From Pisciglobus halotolerans (lineage in GTDB: Bacteria > Bacillota > Bacilli > Lactobacillales > Carnobacteriaceae): a stretch of 64,000 nt of DNA. Under the pieces are notes generated by a model that searched no databases, was not told where the DNA came from, and was given only the letters and a program-made list of their open reading frames with translations. The stretch covers positions 1 to 64,000 of the forward strand of contig NZ_FOQE01000007.1 of the NCBI RefSeq assembly GCF_900113675.1, in the 5' to 3' direction. Both the position numbers and the translations under genes were made by a program. The number at the start of each line of letters is the position of its first letter. The first letter of the stretch is position 1. Of this stretch, positions 6,781 through 14,122 are shown one piece after another.

Positions 6781-7368
6781 ATGGCAAAGAGAAAGCTGTA
6801 CGATGAGAATGGTAATGAAGTGAAAGGGAAATTAAAAAAACCTTTTTATAAGAAAATTTGGTTTTGGGTTTTAGTAATAGTATTGATCTCGATTTTTGGC
6901 AGCATGGGCGGTGATGAAGAAACACCTACGCCTGATACGACCGCTGGGGTTGAGGAAACACAAGTGAATGAAACAAATGAAGGCGCTATAACAGAAGAAA
7001 CATCGGAAGCTGCTTCGTCAGAAGTAGAATCTAGTTCTAGTCAGGCGGAAGAAGAGGATGTTCCAGCAGAATATAAATCAGCGCTGAACAAAGCTGAATC
7101 ATATGCAACGATGATGGATATGTCCAAGAAAGGCGTGCACGATCAGCTGACCTCTGAGTATGGAGAACAATTCTCGGAAGAAGCCGCTCAATACGCCATT
7201 GACAATTTAGAAGTAGATTGGAAAGAAAATGCACTGAATAAAGCGAAAGACTATCAAGAACAAATGAATATGTCCCCGGAAGCGATCAGAGACCAACTTA
7301 CATCCGACAGTGGAGAGCAATTCACACAAGAAGAAGCTGACTATGCCGTTGAACATTTGAACGAATAA
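6781..7368 (+). CDS. Ltp-like superinfection-exclusion protein
   Basis: The 195-residue protein has a basic N terminus, one membrane segment (about 25-41), a Ser/Glu/Thr-rich linker (45-95) and two tandem Ltp repeats (about 98-143 and 148-193; ALNKAESYATMMDMSKKG and ALNKAKDYQEQMNMSPEA). The family includes the lipoprotein of Streptococcus phage TP-J34 that blocks DNA injection by related phages. No lipobox cysteine is seen here, so it is probably membrane-anchored by its N-terminal helix. Strong AAAAGGAGTGG ribosome site; lies between CI and the integrase, the usual place for lysogenic conversion genes. Confidence 0.85.
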   Translation: MAKRKLYDENGNEVKGKLKKPFYKKIWFWVLVIVLISIFGSMGGDEETPTPDTTAGVEETQVNETNEGAITEETSEAASSEVESSSSQAEEEDVPAEYKSALNKAESYATMMDMSKKGVHDQLTSEYGEQFSEEAAQYAIDNLEVDWKENALNKAKDYQEQMNMSPEAIRDQLTSDSGEQFTQEEADYAVEHLNE

Positions 7369-7371
7369 AAA

Positions 7372-7400
7372 AACACCCTACTCGCCAAAGTCAGGGCGTT
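7372..7400. terminator. Degenerate stem-loop T1 after the Ltp-like gene
   Basis: AACACCCT (7372-7379) pairs 7 of 8 with AGGGCGTT (7393-7400) just after the Ltp-like stop codon and an A-run. It resembles the stem-loops at 7554-7591 and 9272-9309 in sequence. It is probably a decayed terminator. Confidence 0.45.
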
Positions 7401-7549
7401 AAAAGAGAATTAAGTTCTAAAGATTTTTTTAGCGAAACAATTCAAGCAGGAAAAACAGCTAAAGAAAGTGCTTATTTGATGTAATTTCAGAAGGAGAATC
7501 TTTTGAAATCTATTTCGCAAATGCTTCTTGGGCTGGAGAATATAAATAA
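7401..7549 (+). pseudogene. Decayed gene remnant
   Basis: Two open segments in different frames read like one broken protein tail: a first ending ...DFFSETIQAGKTAKESAYLM at 7482, and a second, DVISEGESFEIYFANASW..., in a shifted frame to a stop at 7549. No start codon or ribosome site is attached. It looks like the frameshifted end of a former accessory gene between two related stem-loops. Confidence 0.4.
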
Positions 7550-7553
7550 AAAA

Positions 7554-7591
7554 AGAACACCCCTGCCCTCGCAAAAGTTTAGGAGTGTTCT
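7554..7591. terminator. Stem-loop T2, terminator mainly for minus-strand transcripts
   Basis: AGAACACCCCT (7554-7564) pairs 10 of 11 with AGGAGTGTTCT (7581-7591); the minus strand carries a T-run after the stem. It could stop minus-strand transcription that has crossed 7693-9117. Between 7592 and 7692 lie another imperfect hairpin (TACCTACTCC/GGAGTGAGGTA) and an inverted repeat ATACA-CTAT-TGTAT (7661-7674) near a possible promoter for 7693-8373. Confidence 0.6.
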
Positions 7592-7692
7592 AAATACCTA
7601 CTCCCTTACTTTGGACGGTATGGAGTGAGGTATACGGAAGACTCATTATAGCGCCTTCATACACTATTGTATCATAGAATGGAGGATCACTG

Positions 7693-8373
7693 ATGCCGCA
7701 ATCTTTTTATTTGTGTAAAACAAATTCTAAAATGGATGAAATGGAGTTGAAATTAAGTGCACAAATAACTCTACAAGATGAAAAAAGCATAGGGTTTACA
7801 GAAGGAGAACCATTAACAACAACATCTAAAGTAGAAAATATCCATATTGGAAAAAGTTTGATACGAGTTTTTAATGTTCATCATGAATTAGTAGTTAAAC
7901 AATCAGGGAAAGTTTTCGAACAAAATTTTTCTTACTATATGGATCCACATAATTTTAAAATGTATTACGACAAACGGAAAAAAATGTTTTTTTTGCAAGT
8001 AAACAAAAAAGTAGCAGTTGATTTTTTAGATATCATGGAAGAAACCATACCTTCTTTTTCATATGAACCTTTAAAAATTGAGTTAAAAAAAGTAGCATCT
8101 AAGATTAACAATATTAAAGGCGCTTGGTTAACTACCAAACGCCACGGTATAAACGTATCTGCTTTTTATGGTGAAAAAGTGAATTCAGATGCTGAAGTTT
8201 TGGATTTGATAAAGAAAGGAAAAGCTAAATACATAAATTTTTATTATACCTTTGAAGATGAGTCCTTTTATATGGGTATTGGAAAGGAAGGAAATATGGT
8301 TGTTTACGCAGATAAACTAACAGAAGAAAAAAGGTTAGAGTTACTTTACCAAGTATATAGAGATTTATTTTAA
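7693..8373 (+). CDS. Unknown prophage accessory protein (226 aa)
   Basis: I do not recognise this family. The product is soluble and lysine-rich, with alternating strand and helix segments and no membrane helix or signal peptide. The start has TGGAGGATCACTG upstream. It is convergent with the membrane-protein gene 8365-9117 and overlaps it by 9 bp at the 3' ends. The pair lies between the CI gene and the integrase, a region where temperate phages carry defence or lysogenic conversion genes. A defence role is inference from location alone. Confidence 0.75.
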   Translation: MPQSFYLCKTNSKMDEMELKLSAQITLQDEKSIGFTEGEPLTTTSKVENIHIGKSLIRVFNVHHELVVKQSGKVFEQNFSYYMDPHNFKMYYDKRKKMFFLQVNKKVAVDFLDIMEETIPSFSYEPLKIELKKVASKINNIKGAWLTTKRHGINVSAFYGEKVNSDAEVLDLIKKGKAKYINFYYTFEDESFYMGIGKEGNMVVYADKLTEEKRLELLYQVYRDLF

Positions 8374-9117
8374 TAAGTTTTTATTGCTTACTGCAATATA
8401 CTTACTACTGACATCTTTAATGTTAACTAGATTTTTGGAAATTACTTGCATCTCATTTTTTCGTATAATATATTCATTACTTTCATCATTGTATCTCATT
8501 GAGAATTCCATATTTGAAGGTTTGTCTATTCTTTTCAAGTATACTTTATAAAATGGGTTATATTCTTTAAATTTTAATTTTAGTATATACTGCTCTTCAT
8601 ATGGTTTGTGTATGTTAGTTTTAATTATGTTTAAATATTCTTCATAAATGATATAAAAATTTTTTAATGAGTCACGATATGAAATGTCTGAAATGAAATA
8701 AACTGTGTACAAATATGCATCTTCTTCATTATCAACAAAAATTTCAATATTTATTTGGTCAATTCTTAAGAATAGCTGTTTTTCATCTTTAGCAACAATT
8801 TTAACATCTTTATCCATTTCATATATTTTATCAAAAAGTTCATTGAAAATACTACTATCAAATTCAGTTGAAAAAAATTCAAATTGCATTGACCAATGAA
8901 GGGTTGGATTGAATATCTCCATTTTTCGCTGATTAATCCATACGAAAATCGCAGAAAAAGAATTATAGGTATAGCTAGATGCCAAGACAAAAATCGAAAC
9001 AATACCTGGCCCCTGATTCAAAAAGCTGTCTATTGTATACTCACCAGTCATTATGAAAGAGATAATTAAAATGAAAAAAGCTAACCATAAAATTATAGCC
9101 TTAATCAACTTAAACAT
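8365..9117 (-). CDS. Unknown SOS-linked prophage membrane protein (250 aa)
   Basis: The protein has two N-terminal membrane helices (about 4-25 and 37-60), then a soluble acidic/aromatic region of about 190 residues. No known domain is recognised. The ATG has an excellent ribosome site (GGAAGGAGAGG). It is the only minus-strand gene of the lysogeny arm and has its own promoter; a CGAACATATGTTCC box at 9137-9150 matches the LexA consensus. This suggests DNA-damage induction independent of CI. Possible roles include killing, membrane stress or exclusion; none is shown by the sequence. Confidence 0.75.
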   Translation of the reverse strand: MFKLIKAIILWLAFFILIISFIMTGEYTIDSFLNQGPGIVSIFVLASSYTYNSFSAIFVWINQRKMEIFNPTLHWSMQFEFFSTEFDSSIFNELFDKIYEMDKDVKIVAKDEKQLFLRIDQINIEIFVDNEEDAYLYTVYFISDISYRDSLKNFYIIYEEYLNIIKTNIHKPYEEQYILKLKFKEYNPFYKVYLKRIDKPSNMEFSMRYNDESNEYIIRKNEMQVISKNLVNIKDVSSKYIAVSNKNLLK

Positions 9118-9136
9118 TAGTAACCTCTCCTTCCAA

Positions 9137-9164
9137 CGAACATATGTTCCTAAGGTGAATTATA
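9137..9164 (-). promoter_or_regulatory. Promoter with LexA (SOS) box for the membrane-protein gene
   Basis: TATAAT lies at 9164-9159 on the minus strand, with a weak -35. CGAACATATGTTCC (9137-9150) fits 13 of 14 positions of the Gram-positive LexA consensus CGAACRNRYGTTYG and would cover the transcription start, an ideal repression site. Its 12-bp core GAACATATGTTC is a perfect palindrome. Confidence 0.75.
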
Positions 9165-9271
9165 ACTTATACAAAACTATAAATCTAGCACTTAGCGTAA
9201 ATATTAAAAAATCTTGCTCAAATACATTCTACCAGAACAAATAATTTTTTACACTATTAGCTTTAAAGAAA

Positions 9272-9309
9272 AAACACCACTCTACCCGACCAAAGCGAAA
9301 GTGGTGTTT
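9272..9309. terminator. Stem-loop T3 between the accessory genes and integrase
   Basis: AAACACCACT (9272-9281) pairs perfectly with AGTGGTGTTT (9300-9309). T-tracts are strongest on the minus strand. It shares a pattern (A-run, AACACC, then CG.CCAAAG) with T1 and T2 and separates the integrase from upstream transcription. Confidence 0.7.
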
Positions 9310-9313
9310 CAAA

Positions 9314-9352
9314 GGATGACAAGTAGCGTTTTTAACGCCTCTTTGTCGTCTC
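9314..9352 (+). promoter_or_regulatory. Stem-loop in the integrase leader
   Basis: GACAAG..AGCGTT (9318-9330) can pair with AACGC..CTTTGTC (9334-9347), forming an interrupted hairpin just upstream of the integrase ribosome site (AAAAAGGAG). It may tune integrase expression; this is structural inference only. Confidence 0.35.
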
Positions 9353-9381
9353 CTATTTTAACATAAAAAGGAGTTTTTAAC

Positions 9382-10518
9382 ATGGCGTCATATCGAAAAT
9401 TAAAATCAGGATGGCAATACCGGATTACTTACAAGGATAATAATGGAAAACCTAAAGAACGGTCTAAAGCTGGGTTCAAAACTAAAGCCGAAGCAAAGAT
9501 AAATGCTGAGAAAGTTGAAAAACAACTGAACAAACAATTGCGAAACCAAACACTTTTAGATCCAGAAACAAGCTTTTATGGCTATTTTTGTAATTGGTAC
9601 GAAGTTTACAAAGAACCTCATATATCTGAAATCACTCAAATGGTTTACTCTGTAACGAAAAACATTATTAACAAACACTTTGGAAATCAACAATTAACTT
9701 TTCTATCAACAGATCAGTATCAGAAATTCATTAATCAATATGGAAAAAACCATTCGATTGAAACCGTCAAACGTCACCACAATCATATGAAAGCTTGCTT
9801 GGATCATGCTTATCATTCTGGCCATACGCTAACTGACATTACCTACAAAGTAAAATTAGTGGGTAAGGCAGGCAAACAAGAAGACATGAAGTACTTAAAT
9901 CAATCAGAAGCTAAAGACCTCACACGAGACTTATTAGAGGGTTACAACGGCAGTCAAACGAGCAGAGCCATGATTTTATTTGCTTTATCTACAGGATGTA
10001 GACTAGGAGAAGTAATGGCTTTAACAGAAGATTGTATTGATCGAGAAAATATGTTAATCCATGTTAAAAGAAGCTGGGACTATAAAAAGAATCATACGTT
10101 TGTTCCCACAAAAACAAATTCTAGCGAAAGAAAAATAGCCATCGATACGAAAACGATAGCTATCGTGGACAAACATATTAATTATTATAAAAAGCTAGCT
10201 TTAAAAACAGGTCAACGTAACGTTAGAAATTTGGTCTTTACCGGGAAAGACTTCTTACCTATATCATCAACTGGAGCAAACAAAGCCTTAAAACGTGCTT
10301 GTGAACGAATCCATGCACAAACCATTACTTTCCATGGTCTACGTCATACACATGCAAGCATGATGCTATTAAACGGATCGGATATCTTTTTTGTTTCGAA
10401 ACGATTAGGACATAGCAGTACTTTGGTTACTGCAGAAGTTTATGCGCATGTTTTGAAAGAAATGGAAGATAAAGGAAATGAACAAGTAAATGCTTTAGCG
10501 AACGAAATGTATCAATAA
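9382..10518 (+). CDS. int: Phage tyrosine integrase
   Basis: The 378-residue recombinase has an N-terminal AP2-like arm-binding domain (about 3-50), a SAM-like core-binding domain (about 60-150) and a catalytic domain with the full set of residues: Arg207 (GCRLGE), Lys244, His318-Arg321 (HGLRH), His344 (LGHSS) and Tyr354 (AEVYAHV). It inserts and excises the prophage. The adjacent tRNA-Arg is the likely attachment gene. The start follows AAAAAGGAG. It looks fully active. Confidence 0.96.
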   Translation: MASYRKLKSGWQYRITYKDNNGKPKERSKAGFKTKAEAKINAEKVEKQLNKQLRNQTLLDPETSFYGYFCNWYEVYKEPHISEITQMVYSVTKNIINKHFGNQQLTFLSTDQYQKFINQYGKNHSIETVKRHHNHMKACLDHAYHSGHTLTDITYKVKLVGKAGKQEDMKYLNQSEAKDLTRDLLEGYNGSQTSRAMILFALSTGCRLGEVMALTEDCIDRENMLIHVKRSWDYKKNHTFVPTKTNSSERKIAIDTKTIAIVDKHINYYKKLALKTGQRNVRNLVFTGKDFLPISSTGANKALKRACERIHAQTITFHGLRHTHASMMLLNGSDIFFVSKRLGHSSTLVTAEVYAHVLKEMEDKGNEQVNALANEMYQ

Positions 10519-10533
10519 TCGTTTCTAATTTCA

Positions 10534-10571
10534 TACCAGTTTTTTACCAGTTCATACCAGATTTTTACCAG
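10534..10571. repeat. Four helically phased TACCAG repeats (integrase arm sites)
   Basis: TACCAG occurs at 10534, 10545, 10555 and 10566, spaced 11, 10 and 11 bp, all in the same orientation between the integrase stop and the tRNA. Such phased direct repeats are typical of arm-type integrase sites. The rest of 10572-10663 is AT-rich phage DNA leading into the tRNA 3' end. Confidence 0.6.
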
Positions 10572-10663
10572 TTTTGTTTTATTTCTTATTACTTCTCATT
10601 TTAAAGAATCCTTGTATATCAATGTTTTTGTTACTCAATATCATCTAGTTTCACCTATATTAT

Positions 10664-10734
10664 GTCTCCTGAGGGAATCGAACCCCCATCTCAAGAACCG
10701 GAATCTTACGTGATATCCATTACACTAAGGAGAC
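10664..10734 (-). tRNA. tRNA-Arg (anticodon CCG)
   Basis: The minus strand folds into a cloverleaf of 71 bases: acceptor arms GTCTCCT and AGGAGAC pair, the anticodon stem TAAGA/TCTTG closes a TTCCGGT loop with anticodon CCG, and the T arm holds GGTTCGATTCC. CCA is not encoded. The 3' end faces the prophage, so the attachment core probably lies in its 3' half, with the gene rebuilt on integration. Confidence 0.93.
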
Positions 10735-10802
10735 AAGTTTATTTCAACTACTCTATTTTAACCAATTTCATAGTAAAAAACAAGATGTAATGAAAGAAAT
10801 TC

Positions 10803-10845
10803 CAAGAAAGCTCTCAGACACAACAAAAGGTCCAAAGCTTTCTTG
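10803..10845 (-). terminator. Likely terminator of the rapZ-yvcK-whiA operon
   Basis: CAAGAAAGCT (10803-10812) pairs perfectly with AGCTTTCTTG (10836-10845) just after whiA. The following T-tract on the minus strand is poor (GAATTTCTTTCATT), so efficiency is uncertain. Confidence 0.5.
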
Positions 10846-10866
10846 TTTTCTTAGCTGACTGCCTGC

Positions 10867-11805
10867 TTAAAGTGTGACAGGATTTTTTTGGCTTTCCGCC
10901 AACTCATTCAGTTTTCTTAAACGGTGATTGATCCCCGACTTGCTGATCTTACCGCTTGGAATCAAGTCGCCTAATTCTTTTAATGTCGCATCAGGGTACT
11001 CTAACCTCATCCTTGCGACTTCTTTTAATTTATCTGGAAGACAATCGATACCAATGGTCTGATCCAAGTAGCGAATGTTTTCGATTTGTTTGCTAGCAGC
11101 ATCAATCGTTTTATTTAGATTGGCATTCTCACAATTGACTAAGCGATTGACAGAGTTTCTCATATCTCGCACGATTCGAATGTCTTCAAATTTCAGCATG
11201 GCATTGGCAGCACCGATCGTTGCTAAAAAGTCAGCGATCTTCTCAGCTTCTTTCAAATAAGTGATATAACCATTGCGGCGTTCGATCATCCTCGCATTCA
11301 ACCCAAATTGGTTCATCATCTGACAAATATCTTCATTATGTTCTTCATAATTTGAATAAATCTCTAAATGGTAACGACTGGTTTCTGGATTATTAACAGA
11401 ACCAGCAGCTAAGAAGGCACCTCTTAAGTAAGATCGGACTTTTTGTTCATTCCCGATAATTTCTTCGCTGACATGGCCTTGAAAGAGCATGTCATCCATG
11501 ATAGATAAGTCAGATAGTACTTCTTTTGTTCCCTGTTTTAAGCGGACGATGTACACATTGTTTTTCTTCAACTTCATTTTTCGCCGAACGAGCAGCTCAC
11601 TTTCTACTGCAAAATGATCTTTTAACAGCACGTAGATTCGGCGCGCAATGGCAGCATTCTCTGATTGGACGTTCAAAATAAACTGACGCTCTACTAAACT
11701 CACTGAACCATTCATTCTGATCAAAGCAGCCAATTCAGCTTTAGCATGTTCTTTATGCACTTCTAATTGTGTCAATTCTTTTTTTACCGTTGCAGCAAAA
11801 GACAT
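10867..11805 (-). CDS. whiA: WhiA, DNA-binding cell division/sporulation-type regulator
   Basis: The 312-residue protein has a degenerate LAGLIDADG homing-endonuclease fold ([20 protein letters not shown] at the start, [18 protein letters not shown] in the middle) and a C-terminal helix-turn-helix ([20 protein letters not shown]). Orthologues affect chromosome segregation and cell division in Firmicutes and sporulation in Streptomyces. It is the last gene of the conserved rapZ-yvcK-whiA operon, 33 bp after yvcK. Confidence 0.96.
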   Translation of the reverse strand: MSFAATVKKELTQLEVHKEHAKAELAALIRMNGSVSLVERQFILNVQSENAAIARRIYVLLKDHFAVESELLVRRKMKLKKNNVYIVRLKQGTKEVLSDLSIMDDMLFQGHVSEEIIGNEQKVRSYLRGAFLAAGSVNNPETSRYHLEIYSNYEEHNEDICQMMNQFGLNARMIERRNGYITYLKEAEKIADFLATIGAANAMLKFEDIRIVRDMRNSVNRLVNCENANLNKTIDAASKQIENIRYLDQTIGIDCLPDKLKEVARMRLEYPDATLKELGDLIPSGKISKSGINHRLRKLNELAESQKNPVTL

Positions 11806-11838
11806 ACAGATTCCCCTCCCTTCTTTATGTTTTTCTTC

Positions 11839-12870
11839 TTAAAGTGACTCCATCTGCAGTTTGTTCTTCTTCCCACTGTATTGAGGATCAAAGGACATCC
11901 TGAACAATTCTTCGACCACTTTTTCACCATCATGAAAAACGCCATTATTTTCTAACTTCAAAAAGTTATTTGAAATGACCATCGGCACTTCTGCTTGAAG
12001 TCCTTTAAAGTCATGAGCTACTTGAACTAAATACTCATCATATTTTTCTTTATCCATATAGTTTTCAGGTACTTCTCCGATATTGACCAGTACTGTATCT
12101 ACAAATTTTTGTTTCATATGGCGATGTAAAACTTCTACGTGATTGGCATCCGTAAAGTTTTCTGTTTCCCCTAGCTGGGTCATAATGTTGCAAATATAAA
12201 CCACATTAGCTGAGGTTTCTTGAACAGCTTTTGCAATTTCAGGAATCATGAGATTAGGCAGGATACTGGTAAATAAACTTCCTGGTCCCAAAACAACCAT
12301 ATCAGCATTTAATATCGATGAAATGACCTTGCGTGCCGCTTTTGGCTCTGTCTCTCCTTTTGTAGTCACATAAATGTGTTCGATTTCCTTACGAGATTTT
12401 GCAATATTAGATTCACCTGATGCTGTACTTCCATCTTTGTAAACAGCATGAAGTTCCAACGGCTCTTCGCAAGCAGGATAAACATGGCCCTCTACAAGCA
12501 TCATTTTCGACAACAACTGAATGGCTTCATAAATATTCCCTTTCATCTCCGCCATCGCAGAAATGATCAGGTTTCCGATTGAATGTCCAGCTAAAGAATT
12601 GTCTTTGCTTGCAAATCGATATTGAAAAATATCCTTATGCATATGAGGGATATTGGACAGTGAAACCAACACATTCCGCATGTCTCCTGGTGGAACAGCA
12701 TTCATTTCATTGCGTAAAACGCCGCTGTTTCCTCCATCGTCTGCTACAGTAACAATCGCAGTCACGTCCGCTTGTTTTGCTTTCAGACCATTTAAAATAA
12801 CAGGCAGACCTGTCCCGCCGCCGATAATCACGATCCTCGGTCTTCTATTCGTTTTTTTTGCGTTCATCAT
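11839..12870 (-). CDS. yvcK: YvcK/GlmR gluconeogenesis factor
   Basis: The 343-residue protein belongs to the CofD-like/YvcK family: N-terminal nucleotide-sugar-binding loop [17 protein letters not shown], then [12 protein letters not shown] and [13 protein letters not shown]. In Bacillus it binds UDP-GlcNAc and stimulates GlmS, steering carbon into wall precursors. Its ATG overlaps the rapZ stop by 4 bp (ATGA). Confidence 0.95.
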   Translation of the reverse strand: MMNAKKTNRRPRIVIIGGGTGLPVILNGLKAKQADVTAIVTVADDGGNSGVLRNEMNAVPPGDMRNVLVSLSNIPHMHKDIFQYRFASKDNSLAGHSIGNLIISAMAEMKGNIYEAIQLLSKMMLVEGHVYPACEEPLELHAVYKDGSTASGESNIAKSRKEIEHIYVTTKGETEPKAARKVISSILNADMVVLGPGSLFTSILPNLMIPEIAKAVQETSANVVYICNIMTQLGETENFTDANHVEVLHRHMKQKFVDTVLVNIGEVPENYMDKEKYDEYLVQVAHDFKGLQAEVPMVISNNFLKLENNGVFHDGEKVVEELFRMSFDPQYSGKKNKLQMESL

Positions 12871-13754
12871 GAGCGATTCACAGACTCCTTACTTTTATCT
12901 TTGTCCCGATGAGTAATGTGTGTAGGATACTCGTCCGATTTTATTTTACGCCCGATACGTTCAACTAAAGCGACGGAACGGTGTTTTCCTCCTGTGCAGC
13001 CGATAGCGATCGTCACACTGGTTTTCCCCTCTTTTTTGTATCCTGGTAAAATAAGATCCAGCAGATCGACAAACTTTTTGTAAAATAGTTCTGTTTCCGG
13101 CTGTTGCATCACATAATCGTAAACCGGCCTATCTTGACCTGTCATCGGTCTTAAATTATCGATATAATGGGGGTTTGGCAGAAAACGTACATCCATCACT
13201 ACATCTGCATCAATAGGCAGACCATACTTAAAGCCAAATGACACTAGTTCAACTCGGAAGGTTTCTGTATCTTTGCTCATAAAATCTTCTTGTATTTCTT
13301 CACGCAACTTACGCGGCGACAAATCAGTTGTATCAATGATTTTTTGTGCTCTTCCTTTAATGCCTTCTAACAATGCTCGTTCTTTTTTGATACCTTCTAT
13401 GATGCGTCCGTTTGTAGCTAAAGGATGCGTTCTTCTTGTTTCTTTATAGCGGGATACCAATTCTTCATCACTTGCATCTAAAAACAAGATCTTGGTAGTC
13501 ACAAAAGAAGTGTTGTCGATACTATCCAGTGCAGGCAATAAGTCATCAAAAAATGCTCTTGAACGTAAATCAATCACCAAAGCGATCTTCGTTAATTTGC
13601 CGGATTCTCTTACAATATCCCAGAACTTAGGCAATAAGCTTGGCGGCATGTTGTCCATACAAAAGTAACCCATGTCTTCAAAACTTTGCATCGCTACTGT
13701 CTTCCCAGCTCCGCTCATTCCGGTAATGACAACCAACTGTAAACTCTCTACCAT
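12867..13754 (-). CDS. rapZ: RapZ/YvcJ nucleotide-binding protein
   Basis: The 295-residue protein has a Walker A motif ([12 protein letters not shown], about residues 10-21) and the conserved C-terminal domain containing [15 protein letters not shown]. In E. coli RapZ controls GlmS through small RNAs; in Firmicutes the homologue is a GTP/ATPase of less clear role. First gene of the operon with yvcK and whiA. Confidence 0.95.
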   Translation of the reverse strand: MVESLQLVVITGMSGAGKTVAMQSFEDMGYFCMDNMPPSLLPKFWDIVRESGKLTKIALVIDLRSRAFFDDLLPALDSIDNTSFVTTKILFLDASDEELVSRYKETRRTHPLATNGRIIEGIKKERALLEGIKGRAQKIIDTTDLSPRKLREEIQEDFMSKDTETFRVELVSFGFKYGLPIDADVVMDVRFLPNPHYIDNLRPMTGQDRPVYDYVMQQPETELFYKKFVDLLDLILPGYKKEGKTSVTIAIGCTGGKHRSVALVERIGRKIKSDEYPTHITHRDKDKSKESVNRS

Positions 13755-14122
13755 TTATACGTCCCCTACTCTCGTCATTTAATCTGTCTCATCCATTATA
13801 ACATTCCGGGCGTGTCATGTATACATTCCTTGTGATTTCTTTTTCCTTTCCTTAAAAAAGTCAGATCAGTACATACTCCATTTCATTAAACGATGCTTGA
13901 TAGAACCGTTTTTTTAACGCCTCTCTTCCTTGATTTCACAGGTATTTCTCCGTTTCATCTTTTTTCAGTGCAAGAGTGGATATTAGTTGCAATTTCTCAC
14001 TTTTTAAGTAATATAAAAAGTGAGAAATAGAGCAATGACAGACCTTGTTCTTTTTTGTCTTCAATAAGAAACGAAGAACACAAACAGCCTGTTTCTCTAT
14101 TCTAATTTGAGGAGAGGATATC
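13755..14122. promoter_or_regulatory. Divergent region between rapZ and lpdA with a 14-bp inverted repeat
   Basis: A minus-strand extended -10 (TGTTATAAT, near 13796-13803) can serve rapZ. ATTTCTCACTTTTT (13992-14005) and AAAAAGTGAGAAAT (14015-14028) form a perfect 14-bp inverted repeat with a 9-base loop, 95 bp upstream of lpdA. No T-run follows, so it may be an operator or a leader structure for lpdA. The rest shows no gene. Confidence 0.5.

Larger units (their letters stand above)
1..10663. mobile_element. Prophage, integrase-side end (cut by window edge)
   Basis: Phage-type genes fill this stretch: replisome organiser, HNH endonuclease, SSB, RecT, YqaJ exonuclease, antirepressor, Cro, CI, Ltp-like protein and tyrosine integrase. 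The early operon reads leftward and the lysogeny genes rightward, the usual temperate phage layout. The right boundary is inferred at the 3' end of the tRNA-Arg at 10664-10734, next to the integrase; host genes (whiA onward) follow. The other end, with structural and lysis genes, lies outside the window, so completeness cannot be judged. Confidence 0.93.

Noticed and set aside
10534-10571. Regular short repeats considered as a CRISPR array
   Set aside because: Units are only 6 bp with 4-5 bp gaps and no cas genes; they fit integrase arm sites.
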